The notes: a model not told the origin generated them from the letters alone. A stretch of 64,000 bases of DNA from Bacteroidota bacterium (GCA_016720655.1 JADKKE010000032.1:186001-250000); one strand, 5' to 3'. Shown: positions 47,329 through 57,120, counted from the first letter of the stretch. Numbers and translations are program-made.

Positions 47329-47796
47329 ATGCATAGCCCAAGCTTCGATGAAATTTATATGGGTCTCGCCAAAAACCTGGCGAACAAATCTCATTGTGTA
47401 AAGATTAAAGTAGGAGCAGTCCTGACCAAAGACACACGAATCGTTTCCCTCGGATACAATGGTCCACCCGCAGGGACACACAATTGTGATCAGGAGTGGC
47501 CCGAAACCGGTTGTCCGCGCGACAGCAAAGGCAGTTGCTCCCTCGCTCTGCATGCCGAACAGAATGCCATTTTGTATGCTTCAAAAAATGGAGTTCCGAT
47601 GGATGGCTCGACACTCTATGTGACCCTTTCTCCATGTCTTGCATGTGCAAGAATAATCTATACCATGGGCATTAAAAAAGTCCTTTATCTCGAATCGTAC
47701 GCTTCCTACAAAGGTATAAAGAGCGATGAGGGTGTCGATTTTCTCAAAAGATTCGGAGTGGAAGTGATGCATTATTCCCTGCCGGAAGTGGTATAA
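47329..47796 (+). CDS. Deoxycytidylate (dCMP) deaminase family protein
   Basis: This 155-residue zinc-dependent deaminase has LHAEQNAI (His75, Glu77) and SPCLACARII (Cys103, Cys106), which form the catalytic zinc site. The insertion NGPPAGTHNCDQEWPETGCP is typical of the dCMP deaminase/ComEB group. It converts dCMP to dUMP, feeding thymidylate synthesis; thymidine kinase lies further along in the window. The start is ATG 47329 (MHSPSFDEIY), where family similarity begins, rather than the upstream in-frame codon at 47269. Confidence 0.9.
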   Translation: MHSPSFDEIYMGLAKNLANKSHCVKIKVGAVLTKDTRIVSLGYNGPPAGTHNCDQEWPETGCPRDSKGSCSLALHAEQNAILYASKNGVPMDGSTLYVTLSPCLACARIIYTMGIKKVLYLESYASYKGIKSDEGVDFLKRFGVEVMHYSLPEVV

Positions 47797-47928
47797 GCTC
47801 TCTTTTGTCTTTCCATCCGTTAATAATTCTTAAATCAACGAGAATAGAGTCGCCCGGAGACAACAATTTATTGAAAATGGAGTTTAAACATCAGACTCTT
47901 CAGAAATTTACTTAAGAAATCCGAAACC

Positions 47929-49554
47929 GTGAATAAATTCAAACTCTGGCTTCCTCTTATTTTTGCAGCACTTTTGGCTGCCGGGATTTATGTTGGAATG
48001 CGACTCAATGAACCATTCAAAAACAATCGTTCATTTTTTTCTTTTCGTACCGGGCAATTCAACAAGCTCAACGACGTCATCAATTACATCAACAATGAAT
48101 ATGTAGATACCGTGAATCAGAAAAAACTGGTGGAATCTACTATTGAAGATATGCTCCATCAACTGGATCCCCATTCGGCATACATACCTTCCGATGAGCT
48201 TCAGGCTATGAACGAACCACTGGAAGGGAATTTTGATGGTATTGGTGTCGAATTTCATATTCAGGAAGATACAATCATGGTTGTTTCTGCTGTAACTGGA
48301 GGTCCATCGGAGCTCTTGGGTATTCAGGCGGGCGACCGGATTATCAAAGTAGACGATAAAAATGTAGCACATATTAATATCTCCAGTTCCCAGGTAATGC
48401 AGGCTTTACGCGGGCCCAGCGGAACCAAGGTGAAAGTCACAATATTCCGCAAAACGAATGGTCAGACGAGAGATTACCAGATTGTTCGCGGTAAAATTCC
48501 GATTTACAGCGTTGATGTTGCATACATGCTTAATAAAGAGACCGGTTATATTAAAGTAAGTCATTTCGCAGAGAGGACCTACGAAGAATACCTCGATGGT
48601 TTTATGAAGCTGAAAGAAAAGGGAATGAAAAATCTTGTTCTCGATCTGCGCGGAAACCCGGGTGGATATTTGAAAACAGCAATTCAGATTGCTGATGAAT
48701 TTCTTCCGGATAAAAAACTTGTTGTTTATACCCAGGGAAGGTCTCGTTCAAAGGAATCATTCTATGCCAGTGAAAGAGGCTTCTTTGAAACCGGAGCACT
48801 TGTTGTAATGGTGGATGAAGGCAGTGCTTCCGCAAGCGAAATTGTAGCGGGTGCACTCCAGGATTGGGATCGTGCAACAGTTGTTGGTCGAAGATCTTTC
48901 GGTAAAGGTTTGGTGCAGGAACAAAGTGAATTTCCCGATGGTTCAGCAATTCGCCTGACCATCGCCAGGTATTATACACCAACCGGGCGTTGCATCCAGA
49001 AATCGTACGAAGGTGGGTATGAGAATTACGAAAATGAATTGTATGAACGATTGAAAAAAGGCGAGTTGTTGTCGTCCGACAGTATTCATTTTGCTGATTC
49101 ACTAAAATTCAAAACTCCGGGAGGAAAAATTGTATACGGCGGCGGAGGAATTATGCCGGATGAATTCGTTGCGATGGATACTACAGGGAGTTCTGTGTAT
49201 TATGGAGATGTAAACAGCAGAGGACTAATCAATCAGTTTGCATACAACTACCTCGATAAAAACAGATCGGCATTCGAGAAATTCAAAACCTTTGATGAAT
49301 TCAACAGTCAGTTTACTACCAATGATCAGATCTTCGATCAGTTTTTGTCTTTTGCCGGAAAGAATGGTGTGCCCTTGGATGATAAAGGAGCAAACATTTC
49401 CGGTGCAATTATTCGTGTTCAAATCAAAGCACTGATCGCAAGACAGATCTGGAAAAATGATGGATTCTATCCTGTGGTACACACACTTGATGTTGCATTG
49501 CGAAAAGCTTTGAACATGGTTGAGATGAAGCAGGTAGCCGTGAAAGGGAATTGA
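47929..49554 (+). CDS. S41 family C-terminal processing protease
   Basis: A 541-residue protein with an N-terminal signal anchor (LWLPLIFAALLAAGIYVGM). A PDZ domain follows (about 95-175, with the carboxylate loop region GIGVEFHI and GIQAGDRIIKVDD). The protease core has DEGSASASEIVAGAL (serine 301) and RRSFGKGLVQ (lysine 326), the Ser-Lys dyad 25 residues apart as in Prc/CtpA. It cleaves C-terminal regions of periplasmic proteins. The start is GTG at 47929. A roughly 200-residue tail after the core is common in Bacteroidota versions. Confidence 0.93.
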   Translation: MNKFKLWLPLIFAALLAAGIYVGMRLNEPFKNNRSFFSFRTGQFNKLNDVINYINNEYVDTVNQKKLVESTIEDMLHQLDPHSAYIPSDELQAMNEPLEGNFDGIGVEFHIQEDTIMVVSAVTGGPSELLGIQAGDRIIKVDDKNVAHINISSSQVMQALRGPSGTKVKVTIFRKTNGQTRDYQIVRGKIPIYSVDVAYMLNKETGYIKVSHFAERTYEEYLDGFMKLKEKGMKNLVLDLRGNPGGYLKTAIQIADEFLPDKKLVVYTQGRSRSKESFYASERGFFETGALVVMVDEGSASASEIVAGALQDWDRATVVGRRSFGKGLVQEQSEFPDGSAIRLTIARYYTPTGRCIQKSYEGGYENYENELYERLKKGELLSSDSIHFADSLKFKTPGGKIVYGGGGIMPDEFVAMDTTGSSVYYGDVNSRGLINQFAYNYLDKNRSAFEKFKTFDEFNSQFTTNDQIFDQFLSFAGKNGVPLDDKGANISGAIIRVQIKALIARQIWKNDGFYPVVHTLDVALRKALNMVEMKQVAVKGN

Positions 49555-49591
49555 TTTTTCTGAATGAATTCCGGTATGTAAAGGCATTTGG

Positions 49592-50320
49592 ATGAAGTTT
49601 GTTATTCCCTTCCTCTATCTCTTACTATTTTTTCGTGCTCTGCCACAAGGGCTGGCACAAACTCCTTTCCAGGTTCGAACACCACAAGAGTATTTCATTG
49701 GTGGCGGATTGCTGGGGTTAAATTTTGGTGGCAATGCATTGTATCGTCACAAGCAAGGATTGTCGGAGGAAACAATTGCTTCCTTGAATCACAATTCAAT
49801 AAACAAATTCGATCGCAGCGCCACACATCAGTATTCTGTTTCTGCAGCGCATTGGAGTGATCGCTTCCTCTTAACCTCTTTATTTCTTCCTGCGGCATTG
49901 ATGGCAGGAACAGAATTCCGGAAAGATTCTCTGGTGGTTCCTGTAATGGCAATTGAATCGATCCTCCTGACTGCTGCAGAAGTGCAACTGGTCAAAGGAC
50001 TGGTAAAACGAATCCGGCCCTTTGCTTATAATTCACGTGCACCTTTGTCGGCAAAAAAAGAAGCGGACGCGACGGCATCTTTTTTCTCAGGACATACTGC
50101 ATTGACAGCAACAACTGCCATGTTTACCGCAGCAGTTTACACGCAAACTCACCCAAACCGCACGCGTGATCCCTGGATTTGGGCAGGAGCTGCGGCATTG
50201 CCTCTGACTACGGGATATTTGCGGTATCGTGCAGGAAAGCACTTTCCCAGCGACATCCTGGCCGGACTGATCATCGGTAGTTTGAATGGTCTGCTCATTC
50301 CATACATCCATAAACGATAA
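49592..50320 (+). CDS. PAP2-family phosphatase (secreted or membrane-linked)
   Basis: A 242-residue protein with a signal sequence (FLYLLLFFRALPQGLAQ) and the three acid phosphatase motifs: KGLVKRIRPF, SFFSGHTA (catalytic histidine) and RYRAGKHFPSDILAG. Only a few weak membrane segments are seen. Family members remove phosphate from undecaprenyl pyrophosphate, lipid A or phosphatidic acid in the periplasm. The exact substrate is unknown. It lies 37 bases after the protease gene and may share its transcript. Confidence 0.87.
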   Translation: MKFVIPFLYLLLFFRALPQGLAQTPFQVRTPQEYFIGGGLLGLNFGGNALYRHKQGLSEETIASLNHNSINKFDRSATHQYSVSAAHWSDRFLLTSLFLPAALMAGTEFRKDSLVVPVMAIESILLTAAEVQLVKGLVKRIRPFAYNSRAPLSAKKEADATASFFSGHTALTATTAMFTAAVYTQTHPNRTRDPWIWAGAAALPLTTGYLRYRAGKHFPSDILAGLIIGSLNGLLIPYIHKR

Positions 50321-50344
50321 AATTTTTATCCGGTCGAATGGAAA

Positions 50345-50372
50345 TTTGTGACTGAATAAAACCCTAACTTTG
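50345..50372 (+). promoter_or_regulatory. Promoter of the superoxide dismutase gene
   Basis: TTTG (50345-50348), 16 bases, TAACTTTG (50365-50372), a good match to Bacteroidota -33/-7 elements. The leader to ATG 50402 is about 22 bases. The spacing equals that of the purine operon candidate. Confidence 0.6.
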
Positions 50373-50401
50373 CTTTTGTTTAATTTTAAAATCTATAGAC
50401 C

Positions 50402-51013
50402 ATGTCATTTGAACTCCCAAAACTCAGCTATGCATACGATGCTCTTGAGCCACATATCGATGCACGCACGATGGAAATCCATCACACCAAACATCACCAG
50501 GCATATGTCACAAATCTGAACAATGCAATTGCAGGCACTGATGCCGATAAATTGAGCATTGAAGAGATTTGTAAAAATATTTCCAAATACCCGATGCCGG
50601 TGCGTAACAATGGTGGCGGTCACTACAACCATAGTCTTTTCTGGACATTAATGAAAAAAGGCGGCGGTGGTACACCTTCAGGTGCTTTGGCCGATGCAAT
50701 CAACACTGCCTTTGGAACTTTCGATGAACTCAAAACGAAATTCAATGCTGCCGGTGCTACACGATTTGGCAGCGGTTGGGCATGGCTTACTGTTGGTTCT
50801 GATAAAAAACTTGTAATCAGTTCGACTCCGAATCAGGACAATCCACTCATGGATATCGTCGATGTGAAAGGTGCTCCGATTCTTGCTCTGGATGTCTGGG
50901 AACATGCTTATTACCTCAACTACCAAAACCGTCGCCCGGATTACATGACTGCCTGGTGGAATGTTGTCAATTGGGAGGAAGTGGCCCGCTTGTATTCAAT
51001 CGCTTCGAAGTAA
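50402..51013 (+). CDS. sodA: Iron/manganese superoxide dismutase
   Basis: The 203 residues cover the complete family: MEIHHTKHHQAYV with the first metal histidine (H27), NNGGGHYNHSLFW with the second, and LDVWEHAYYLNYQNRRPDY with the aspartate and last histidine. It converts superoxide to oxygen and hydrogen peroxide in the cytoplasm; there is no signal peptide. Metal preference cannot be told reliably from the sequence. Its own promoter and a strong terminator make it a single-gene unit. The symbol could equally be sodB. Confidence 0.95.
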   Translation: MSFELPKLSYAYDALEPHIDARTMEIHHTKHHQAYVTNLNNAIAGTDADKLSIEEICKNISKYPMPVRNNGGGHYNHSLFWTLMKKGGGGTPSGALADAINTAFGTFDELKTKFNAAGATRFGSGWAWLTVGSDKKLVISSTPNQDNPLMDIVDVKGAPILALDVWEHAYYLNYQNRRPDYMTAWWNVVNWEEVARLYSIASK

Positions 51014-51029
51014 CCGAAAAGCAATATTG

Positions 51030-51084
51030 ACGCTTTAATCCGCCGGAAGAAATGATTTTTATCCGACGGATTAAAGCGTTTTTT
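51030..51084 (+). terminator. Terminator after superoxide dismutase
   Basis: ACGCTTTAATCCG (51030-51042) pairs perfectly with CGGATTAAAGCGT (51067-51079), with an imperfect upper stem, followed by a run of T's to 51084. It starts 17 bases after the stop codon. Confidence 0.88.
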
Positions 51085-51125
51085 CTGAATTGCCAGAACA
51101 CATTCCGCTTCGTATCTTGCCCCTC

Positions 51126-51905
51126 ATGGAAGCATCAGGAACGGAAAATATCAGCCTGCATCCGAATTTATATTACCTGCGAACCTATAATTTCGCAGTG
51201 GTGATTCCTATGGCCAATGAAGAGCCTGATTTTTTCCCATTCGTTGAAGCACTTACGCAGGTTCTCGATTTTTTGCAATCCGGTAAAGTATATTTTGTCG
51301 TGGACAATGTGTCGAAGGACAAAACCAGAGATTTGTGTACTACTTTATCCAGTAATGATCCTCGTTTTGTAACTGTCTGGGCTCCTGAAAATAAAAATGT
51401 GGTTGACGCTTACATGCGTGGTTACCGGGAAGCTTTTCCACATCACGATTTCATCATTGAAATGGATGCGGGCTTATCCCATGATCCCCGCGCTATTCCA
51501 ATGTTTCTCCGGGTACTGAATGAAGGAAATGAGTGTGCTTTTGGTAGCCGTTTCATGAATGGTGGTTCGATCTGGCAATCTTCATTCAAACGGATATTTC
51601 TTTCGCGAATCGGTACTGTACTTTCAAATATTCTGCTTGGGTCACGACTGAAAGACATGACTTCAGGATTTCAGGGTTTTCACAACACTGTGGTAAAGGA
51701 ACTTCTGGATTATCATCTGTTATCCCAGGCACATTTTTATCAAACGGAAGTTCGCTATCTCCTGAGGAAAAAAAGGTACATCGAAGTTCCTATCCATTAC
51801 CGGGCTCCTTCCCCAAGTGTTTCCGGCAAAGCGATTCGGAATTCGATTTCTGTTTTGCTTCATTATTTTATCCAACGCCTGATCTTTCAGGCAAAATCTC
51901 TGTAG
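51126..51905 (+). CDS. Glycosyltransferase family 2 (dolichyl-phosphate-mannose-synthase-like)
   Basis: From ATG 51126 it has 259 residues. The GT-A core begins NFAVVIPMANEEPDFFPFVE, followed by YFVVDNVSKDKTRDL, VDAYMRGYREAF and the metal site FIIEMDAGLSHDP. DMTSGFQGF and a hydrophobic C-terminal helix are like those of DPM1-type enzymes. It transfers a sugar from a nucleotide sugar, probably to a lipid phosphate carrier. It is followed after six bases by a second glycosyltransferase, so the two likely work together. Confidence 0.85.
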   Translation: MEASGTENISLHPNLYYLRTYNFAVVIPMANEEPDFFPFVEALTQVLDFLQSGKVYFVVDNVSKDKTRDLCTTLSSNDPRFVTVWAPENKNVVDAYMRGYREAFPHHDFIIEMDAGLSHDPRAIPMFLRVLNEGNECAFGSRFMNGGSIWQSSFKRIFLSRIGTVLSNILLGSRLKDMTSGFQGFHNTVVKELLDYHLLSQAHFYQTEVRYLLRKKRYIEVPIHYRAPSPSVSGKAIRNSISVLLHYFIQRLIFQAKSL

Positions 51906-51911
51906 GTAATT

Positions 51912-52910
51912 ATGCAAACGGCTCTTGTCATTACATCCATTGCAGCATCGAATCATCCGGTTCTGAATTCATATGCTTCGCATTGCAAAAAAGAAGGCAT
52001 CCCTTTTTACATGATTGGTGACAAATCCTCACCGGCAGAATTTGAACTCGAAGGTTGTGATTATTACAGTCTGCAGCGCCAAAGAGAACTGGATCTTTCA
52101 ATTGTGAAATCGCTTCCGGAAAAACATTATGGCCGGAAAAATATCGGATATCTTCTAGCCATCCGGAATGGTGCAGATCAAATTCTGGAAACGGATGATG
52201 ATAATTATGCGCATCCTGAATTTTGGTTGGAACGAAAAAGAAAAGTCGCTGCAAATCATATCAAAGAAAAAGGATGGGTAAATGTTTATGAATACTATAC
52301 AAAGGCCCGCATCTGGCCAAGAGGATTTGCACTCGAAAAATTGCAGGATCCCTTGCCTCCGCTGAACGATTTTCCAATTCAGGATTGCGATTGCCCAATC
52401 CAGCAGGGATTAGCAAATGAAAATCCGGATGTTGATGCGATTTACCGGCTGATTCTTCCTTTGCCTTTGGATTTTGAAGGGGATTCGAAAATTGCCCTCG
52501 GAAATAATACCTGGTGTCCTTTTAACAGCCAGAATACTACATGGTTTAAAGACGCATTCCCATTAATGTATCTTCCTTCGTATTGCAGTTTCCGGATGAC
52601 TGACATCTGGAGAAGCTTTATTGCACAGCGAATCGCATGGGAAAACAACTGGAATATACTTTTTCATTCCGCAACTGTTTGGCAGGAAAGGAATATGCAC
52701 AACCTGATGCGGGATTTTTCTGATGAAATATCAGGATACATGAATAACCTCAAAATCGCTCAAACCCTGGAAGGATTGGATCTTCGCTCAGGATTGAGTC
52801 ATTTGGGAACGAATTTGCTCCGTTGTTATGAAGCCATGGTCAATCTGAACCTGGTGGATGCAAAGGAAATTCCATTGGTAGAAGCCTGGTTAAGGGATCA
52901 GGGCAAATAG
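51912..52910 (+). CDS. STELLO-type glycosyltransferase-like protein (DUF288)
   Basis: This 332-residue protein starts ALVITSIAASNHPVLNSYAS. It then has RKNIGYLLAIRNGADQILET directly followed by DDDN (an acidic metal site of DxD type), YTKARIWPRGFALEKL, and WRSFIAQRIAWENNWNILF. These blocks match the STELLO/DUF288 proteins known from plant Golgi and nematodes, with scattered bacterial relatives. The biochemical reaction of bacterial members is not known to me. It follows the family 2 glycosyltransferase gene by six bases and probably acts on the same glycan. Confidence 0.75.
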   Translation: MQTALVITSIAASNHPVLNSYASHCKKEGIPFYMIGDKSSPAEFELEGCDYYSLQRQRELDLSIVKSLPEKHYGRKNIGYLLAIRNGADQILETDDDNYAHPEFWLERKRKVAANHIKEKGWVNVYEYYTKARIWPRGFALEKLQDPLPPLNDFPIQDCDCPIQQGLANENPDVDAIYRLILPLPLDFEGDSKIALGNNTWCPFNSQNTTWFKDAFPLMYLPSYCSFRMTDIWRSFIAQRIAWENNWNILFHSATVWQERNMHNLMRDFSDEISGYMNNLKIAQTLEGLDLRSGLSHLGTNLLRCYEAMVNLNLVDAKEIPLVEAWLRDQGK

Positions 52911-53138
52911 ATTTTCCCCTCTGTGATGGAAAGGAAATTTATTTTAAATTTTCCGGAACCAGATTTTTTTTTCTGCGTAAGGGATTGGATTTTCATTTTT
53001 CTTCGGAACCGGTTCGTGAAAACAATCCTTGAGATCAGCAACATATCATTTCTTGCTGCGTAAATACAAGCTCGAAGAATAAACCTTGTGGAATTTACGG
53101 CTTTGCAAGGTTTCGGTCTTTAGAAATTTCTTCCTGTG

Positions 53139-55712
53139 ATGGAAGGCAATAAATTGAAAGACTCTCCCGTTAAACAAAAGATGTCATCCCGAATTAAAAA
53201 CGCGGCCCTGTTTTTTCTAAAACTAACAGGAATTGTTTTGGGTGGATTCGTCTCCCTCGGACTGATCATTGGTTTTTTCTATGGCGGTGAAATCAAACGC
53301 ATGATGCTGGAACAACTCAATCAGCATCTTGCTACAGAAATTAAAGTAAAAGAATTTCACTTCTCAGTATTAAAACATTTTCCTTACGCTTCCTTCGATA
53401 TGGAAGAAGTAATGGCCCAGGAAGTGTGCGACAAGAAAGAGAAAGACACTTTGTTGTACGCGAAAAATATTTCTTTCTTATTCAATATCATGGCAGTGTT
53501 TGACAAAAACATTGCAGTGAAGAAAGTACTTGTAAAAGACGGGTCTGTAAATATTCACATTGATAAGAACGGCAAGAACAATTATCATTTCTGGAAAAGT
53601 ACAGGCGATTCAACAGGGAGTTCTTCTTCTGTGGATGTGCAACAAATTACCCTGAAGAACATCCGGATTCGATATTTCAATGAACACGATTCTCAGGATT
53701 ATCTTTTTGTATCAAAAGAATCTTCTTTGAATGGAAAATTTTCGGAAGATCAGTTTACCCTGAATACAGATGCAAATCTGTTCGTGAATCATTTTTATGT
53801 CAACAAGATAAATTATGTCATTGAAAAGCCGGTCATCATTCATTCAGGATTAGCTGTGGACACACGTACAGGGGCGTATAATTTTGGGAAAAGCTCGGTT
53901 CGGATCGCAGAGTTTCTTTTCGATATTGAAGGTTCAGTTTTGAGTAGCAAAGAAAAGACTAATCTGAACCTCGCGATCACTTCTCATGAAGCCGACCTGG
54001 AAGCATTTATAAGCATGTTGCCTCCGGTATATGTGAAGTATTTCGATGCATACAAGAGCAAAGGAAAATTTGTATTCAAGTCAGGCATCCATGGCGATGT
54101 GAGTCACACCCGGAATCCGGAATTGGCTGTTGCCTTTTCAATTCGCGATGGATCAGTTGCGTCAAAAGACAATGATATTTCTTTGCAGCAATTAAATCTT
54201 ACGGGGACTTACCTGAATCATTCCGTGAACGGAAAGGATGAATTGGTGATTCCATCACTCACTGCATTGCTCGGCGGTCATGCAATAAAAGCAGATTTGC
54301 GCCTTGCAGACTTGTCCAACCCATTTCTCACCTTGCACGCTGCTGCAGACCTTGATCTCTCGCAATTGCAGCATTTTATCAAAAAAGATACACTCGAATC
54401 CTTGTCAGGAGAAATGGGATTAAAGATTGCTTTCGCCGGGAAAGTGAAAGACCTGCCGAGTCTGAGTTCAGGACAACAATACCAGGTAAAAGCTTCGGGG
54501 ACTATTGACCTTAGAAACGTAGCATTTCAATTGAAAAGAAATCCCCTGGTCTTTAAAAACATCAATGGCAGTTTCACTCTGCAGGATAATGATATTGCAG
54601 TGAATACACTTACAGGCAATATCTCTTCCAGTGATCTTAAACTCAGTGGCAGGTTCAATAATTTTGTCAATTTTATCCTTATTCCTAATCAGCCGGCATT
54701 GTTTAATGCGAAGCTCACAAGCACATTGCTCGATCTGGATGAGCTGATGGCGAACAAAGCAACGACCACAACAGGTGATACTTCTTATATTCTGAAGTTC
54801 AATCCACGGCTGGTCAGTGATCTTGATGTGTCTGTTGGAAACATTCGTTTCCGCCAATTCAGAGCCACACGAATGAATGGCAGCATTCATCTCGATCACC
54901 AGGTAATTACCGGCAAAGGATTGACCTTTGCCGCTATGGATGGAATGGTATACATGGATGCTACCATCAATGCTTCCAGGAAGGATAGTGTATTTATGAA
55001 TTTCGATTCGAAGATTGCCAGGTTGGATGTCACCAAATTATTTATCCAAATGGAAAATTTTGGTCAATCAACAATGACCGACCAAAATGTCAAAGGAGTG
55101 GTAAGTGCAGATGTGCAATTCAAATCAGCATGGTCAGTGGATTTGAATATCGATTCTCGCAAAGTAAGGTCTGTCTGTGACATCACAATTGAAAATGGTG
55201 AGCTCCATAATTTCACTCCAATTCTCGCGCTTTCAAAATACCTGAAAGTTCCGGATCTCAACCACATCCGTTTCTCAACCCTGAAGAATCAGATCTCCAT
55301 TTCCAACCAGGTTATTTCGATTCCAAGCATGGTAATCAACTCTTCCGCAATGAACATCACAGCTAGCGGAACACATAATTTCGATAACATCGTTGATTAT
55401 CGTTTGCGTTTATTGCTGACAGATGTTCTGGGTAAGAAAGTACAATCCAATTCTGAGTTCGGAGAAATTGAAGACGATGGTCTTGGCAGGACTCAACTTT
55501 TGATAAGCATGAAAGGACCTGTTGACAATCCGCATTTTGGATATGACAAGAAAGGTGTCAAAGAGAAAATCAAGACAGATATTGTTCAGGAAAAGAAAAA
55601 CCTGAAAAAAATCCTGAAGGAAGAATTTGGTATGTTTAAGAAAGATACGAGCCGGGTAGAATCGAGAAAGAAGCGGGAGGAGCTGCAAATTGACTGGACC
55701 AGTAGCGAGTAA
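53139..55712 (+). CDS. AsmA-family inner-membrane protein
   Basis: An 857-residue protein with one N-terminal membrane helix (GIVLGGFVSLGLIIGFFYGG, about residues 29-48). The AsmA start EIKVKEFHFSVLKHFPYASF follows, then long beta-rich periplasmic stretches and an AsmA C-terminal region (MNITASGTHNFDNIVDYRL, about 740-760) with a charged coiled tail. Relatives such as YhdP/TamB form bridge-like hydrophobic grooves that move lipids between the membranes. ATG at 53139 directly follows an in-frame GTG at 53136; ATG is preferred. Confidence 0.85.
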   Translation: MEGNKLKDSPVKQKMSSRIKNAALFFLKLTGIVLGGFVSLGLIIGFFYGGEIKRMMLEQLNQHLATEIKVKEFHFSVLKHFPYASFDMEEVMAQEVCDKKEKDTLLYAKNISFLFNIMAVFDKNIAVKKVLVKDGSVNIHIDKNGKNNYHFWKSTGDSTGSSSSVDVQQITLKNIRIRYFNEHDSQDYLFVSKESSLNGKFSEDQFTLNTDANLFVNHFYVNKINYVIEKPVIIHSGLAVDTRTGAYNFGKSSVRIAEFLFDIEGSVLSSKEKTNLNLAITSHEADLEAFISMLPPVYVKYFDAYKSKGKFVFKSGIHGDVSHTRNPELAVAFSIRDGSVASKDNDISLQQLNLTGTYLNHSVNGKDELVIPSLTALLGGHAIKADLRLADLSNPFLTLHAAADLDLSQLQHFIKKDTLESLSGEMGLKIAFAGKVKDLPSLSSGQQYQVKASGTIDLRNVAFQLKRNPLVFKNINGSFTLQDNDIAVNTLTGNISSSDLKLSGRFNNFVNFILIPNQPALFNAKLTSTLLDLDELMANKATTTTGDTSYILKFNPRLVSDLDVSVGNIRFRQFRATRMNGSIHLDHQVITGKGLTFAAMDGMVYMDATINASRKDSVFMNFDSKIARLDVTKLFIQMENFGQSTMTDQNVKGVVSADVQFKSAWSVDLNIDSRKVRSVCDITIENGELHNFTPILALSKYLKVPDLNHIRFSTLKNQISISNQVISIPSMVINSSAMNITASGTHNFDNIVDYRLRLLLTDVLGKKVQSNSEFGEIEDDGLGRTQLLISMKGPVDNPHFGYDKKGVKEKIKTDIVQEKKNLKKILKEEFGMFKKDTSRVESRKKREELQIDWTSSE

Positions 55713-55897
55713 GAAGTCTAAGCTGTCTATTTTGATCGAGAGCGAATTTTTAAATGGCTGATTTACATTTATTTACATAAAAATAAATCCAGGAATGAGA
55801 ATACGTCCGGCGGTAAAAAATTAATCGTCAGCTTTTTTAATTTAGTATTGATTCTCATTTCCCATTTCAAGGAAATCTTTCATCTTTGTACTCATCT

Positions 55898-55930
55898 ACG
55901 CAGGAAATTTCATCGAAATCCTGCGTTTTT
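55898..55930 (+). terminator. Terminator/attenuator-like hairpin before the histidine kinase
   Basis: ACGCAGGA (55898-55905) pairs with TCCTGCGT (55919-55926), extended by AAATTTC/GAAA pairing, and is followed by TTTTT (55926-55930). It is 186 bases after the AsmA stop and only 21 bases before the kinase start, so it may end the first transcript or control read-through into the second. Confidence 0.75.
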
Positions 55931-55950
55931 CTTAAAACACGCAACCTGAC

Positions 55951-57099
55951 GTGAACATTTATACCCAAAAACAACGCTGGAAACTACTGCTCTTGATTGC
56001 AGCATTGCTTATTGGGGCTGCCTCCCTCTGGTATACCAACAAACTCGTCAACAAGTTAGCCAACGAAGAACACAAGAAGATTGAACTCTGGGCGAAAGCA
56101 ACCAAAAGACTGGCGGATGTTTCAGAAGTAAATACAGATATCAATTTTCTTTCGAGTGTCATCAGTAATAACAACACCATTCCTGTTATCTGGGCAGATG
56201 AAAATTTCAAAGTAATCTCGTATCGGAATCTGGATTCACTGCGTGCTCTTGATACACTTTTTCTGAAAAAGCAAGTCGTCATCATGCGTGAACAACATGA
56301 GCCGATTGAAATAAAGATTGCACAAAATTTTAAGCAATACATTCTGTACAAAGACTCTGATTTGCTTATTCGTCTTCGGTACTATCCCTATTTCCAACTC
56401 GCAGTAATCGCATTGTTTTTATTCGTCTCCTATCTTGCATTCAGTACGAGTCGAAAGGCTGAACAGAATCAGGTATGGGTGGGAATGGCCAAGGAGACCG
56501 CACACCAATTGGGAACTCCATTGTCATCATTACTTGCCTGGCTGGAATTATTGAAAATGAAAGGCACAAGTCCCGAGTATACAAATGAAATTGAGAAAGA
56601 TTTACAAAGGCTGCAGACAATTACCGATCGTTTTTCCAAGATAGGTGCTGCGCCTGCTCTTAAAAAAGAAGATGTGTATGATGTACTTCGGCATTCCGTT
56701 GACTACATCCGCAACCGGACCTCTGATCAGGTGAGTTTTCACATAGACAAACCCAATCATGAGCTTTTTGCACCAATGAATGTTCCTTTGTTCGAATGGG
56801 TAATCGAGAATATCCTGAAAAATGCCTTGGATGCAATGAGCGGAGCCGGGAAGATCACGATTTTGATCACGGATCAACAGCAATTTGTGTACATGGACAT
56901 TAGCGATAACGGTAAAGGGATCCCCAAATCATCGTATAAAACCATCTTCAAACCGGGCTATACCACCAAAAGCCGGGGATGGGGACTTGGATTGTCATTG
57001 AGTAAAAGAATAATAGAAGACTACCACGACGGACAAATATTTGTAAAAAGCTCAGAAATGGGCAAAGGAACCACATTCCGCATCGTACTGAAAAAATAA
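55951..57099 (+). CDS. Membrane sensor histidine kinase (orphan)
   Basis: A 382-residue protein with two membrane helices (about 12-28 and 146-164) that enclose a short periplasmic sensor of about 115 residues. The kinase core has the H-box MAKETAHQLGTPLSSL (His185), N-box ENILKNALDAM, G1 DNGKGIPKSSY and G2 WGLGLSLSKRI. It phosphorylates itself and a response regulator. No regulator gene is adjacent, so the partner is elsewhere. The start is GTG at 55951. The heme chaperone gene follows on the same strand. Confidence 0.9.
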   Translation: MNIYTQKQRWKLLLLIAALLIGAASLWYTNKLVNKLANEEHKKIELWAKATKRLADVSEVNTDINFLSSVISNNNTIPVIWADENFKVISYRNLDSLRALDTLFLKKQVVIMREQHEPIEIKIAQNFKQYILYKDSDLLIRLRYYPYFQLAVIALFLFVSYLAFSTSRKAEQNQVWVGMAKETAHQLGTPLSSLLAWLELLKMKGTSPEYTNEIEKDLQRLQTITDRFSKIGAAPALKKEDVYDVLRHSVDYIRNRTSDQVSFHIDKPNHELFAPMNVPLFEWVIENILKNALDAMSGAGKITILITDQQQFVYMDISDNGKGIPKSSYKTIFKPGYTTKSRGWGLGLSLSKRIIEDYHDGQIFVKSSEMGKGTTFRIVLKK

Positions 57100-57120
57100 A
57101 CAGGCATCCCCGGCCTGTTT
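57098..57120 (+). terminator. Hairpin after the histidine kinase gene
   Basis: AAACAGGC (57098-57105) pairs with GCCTGTTT (57113-57120) around a C-rich loop. The T-run is short (TTT), so termination may be weak. Confidence 0.45.
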
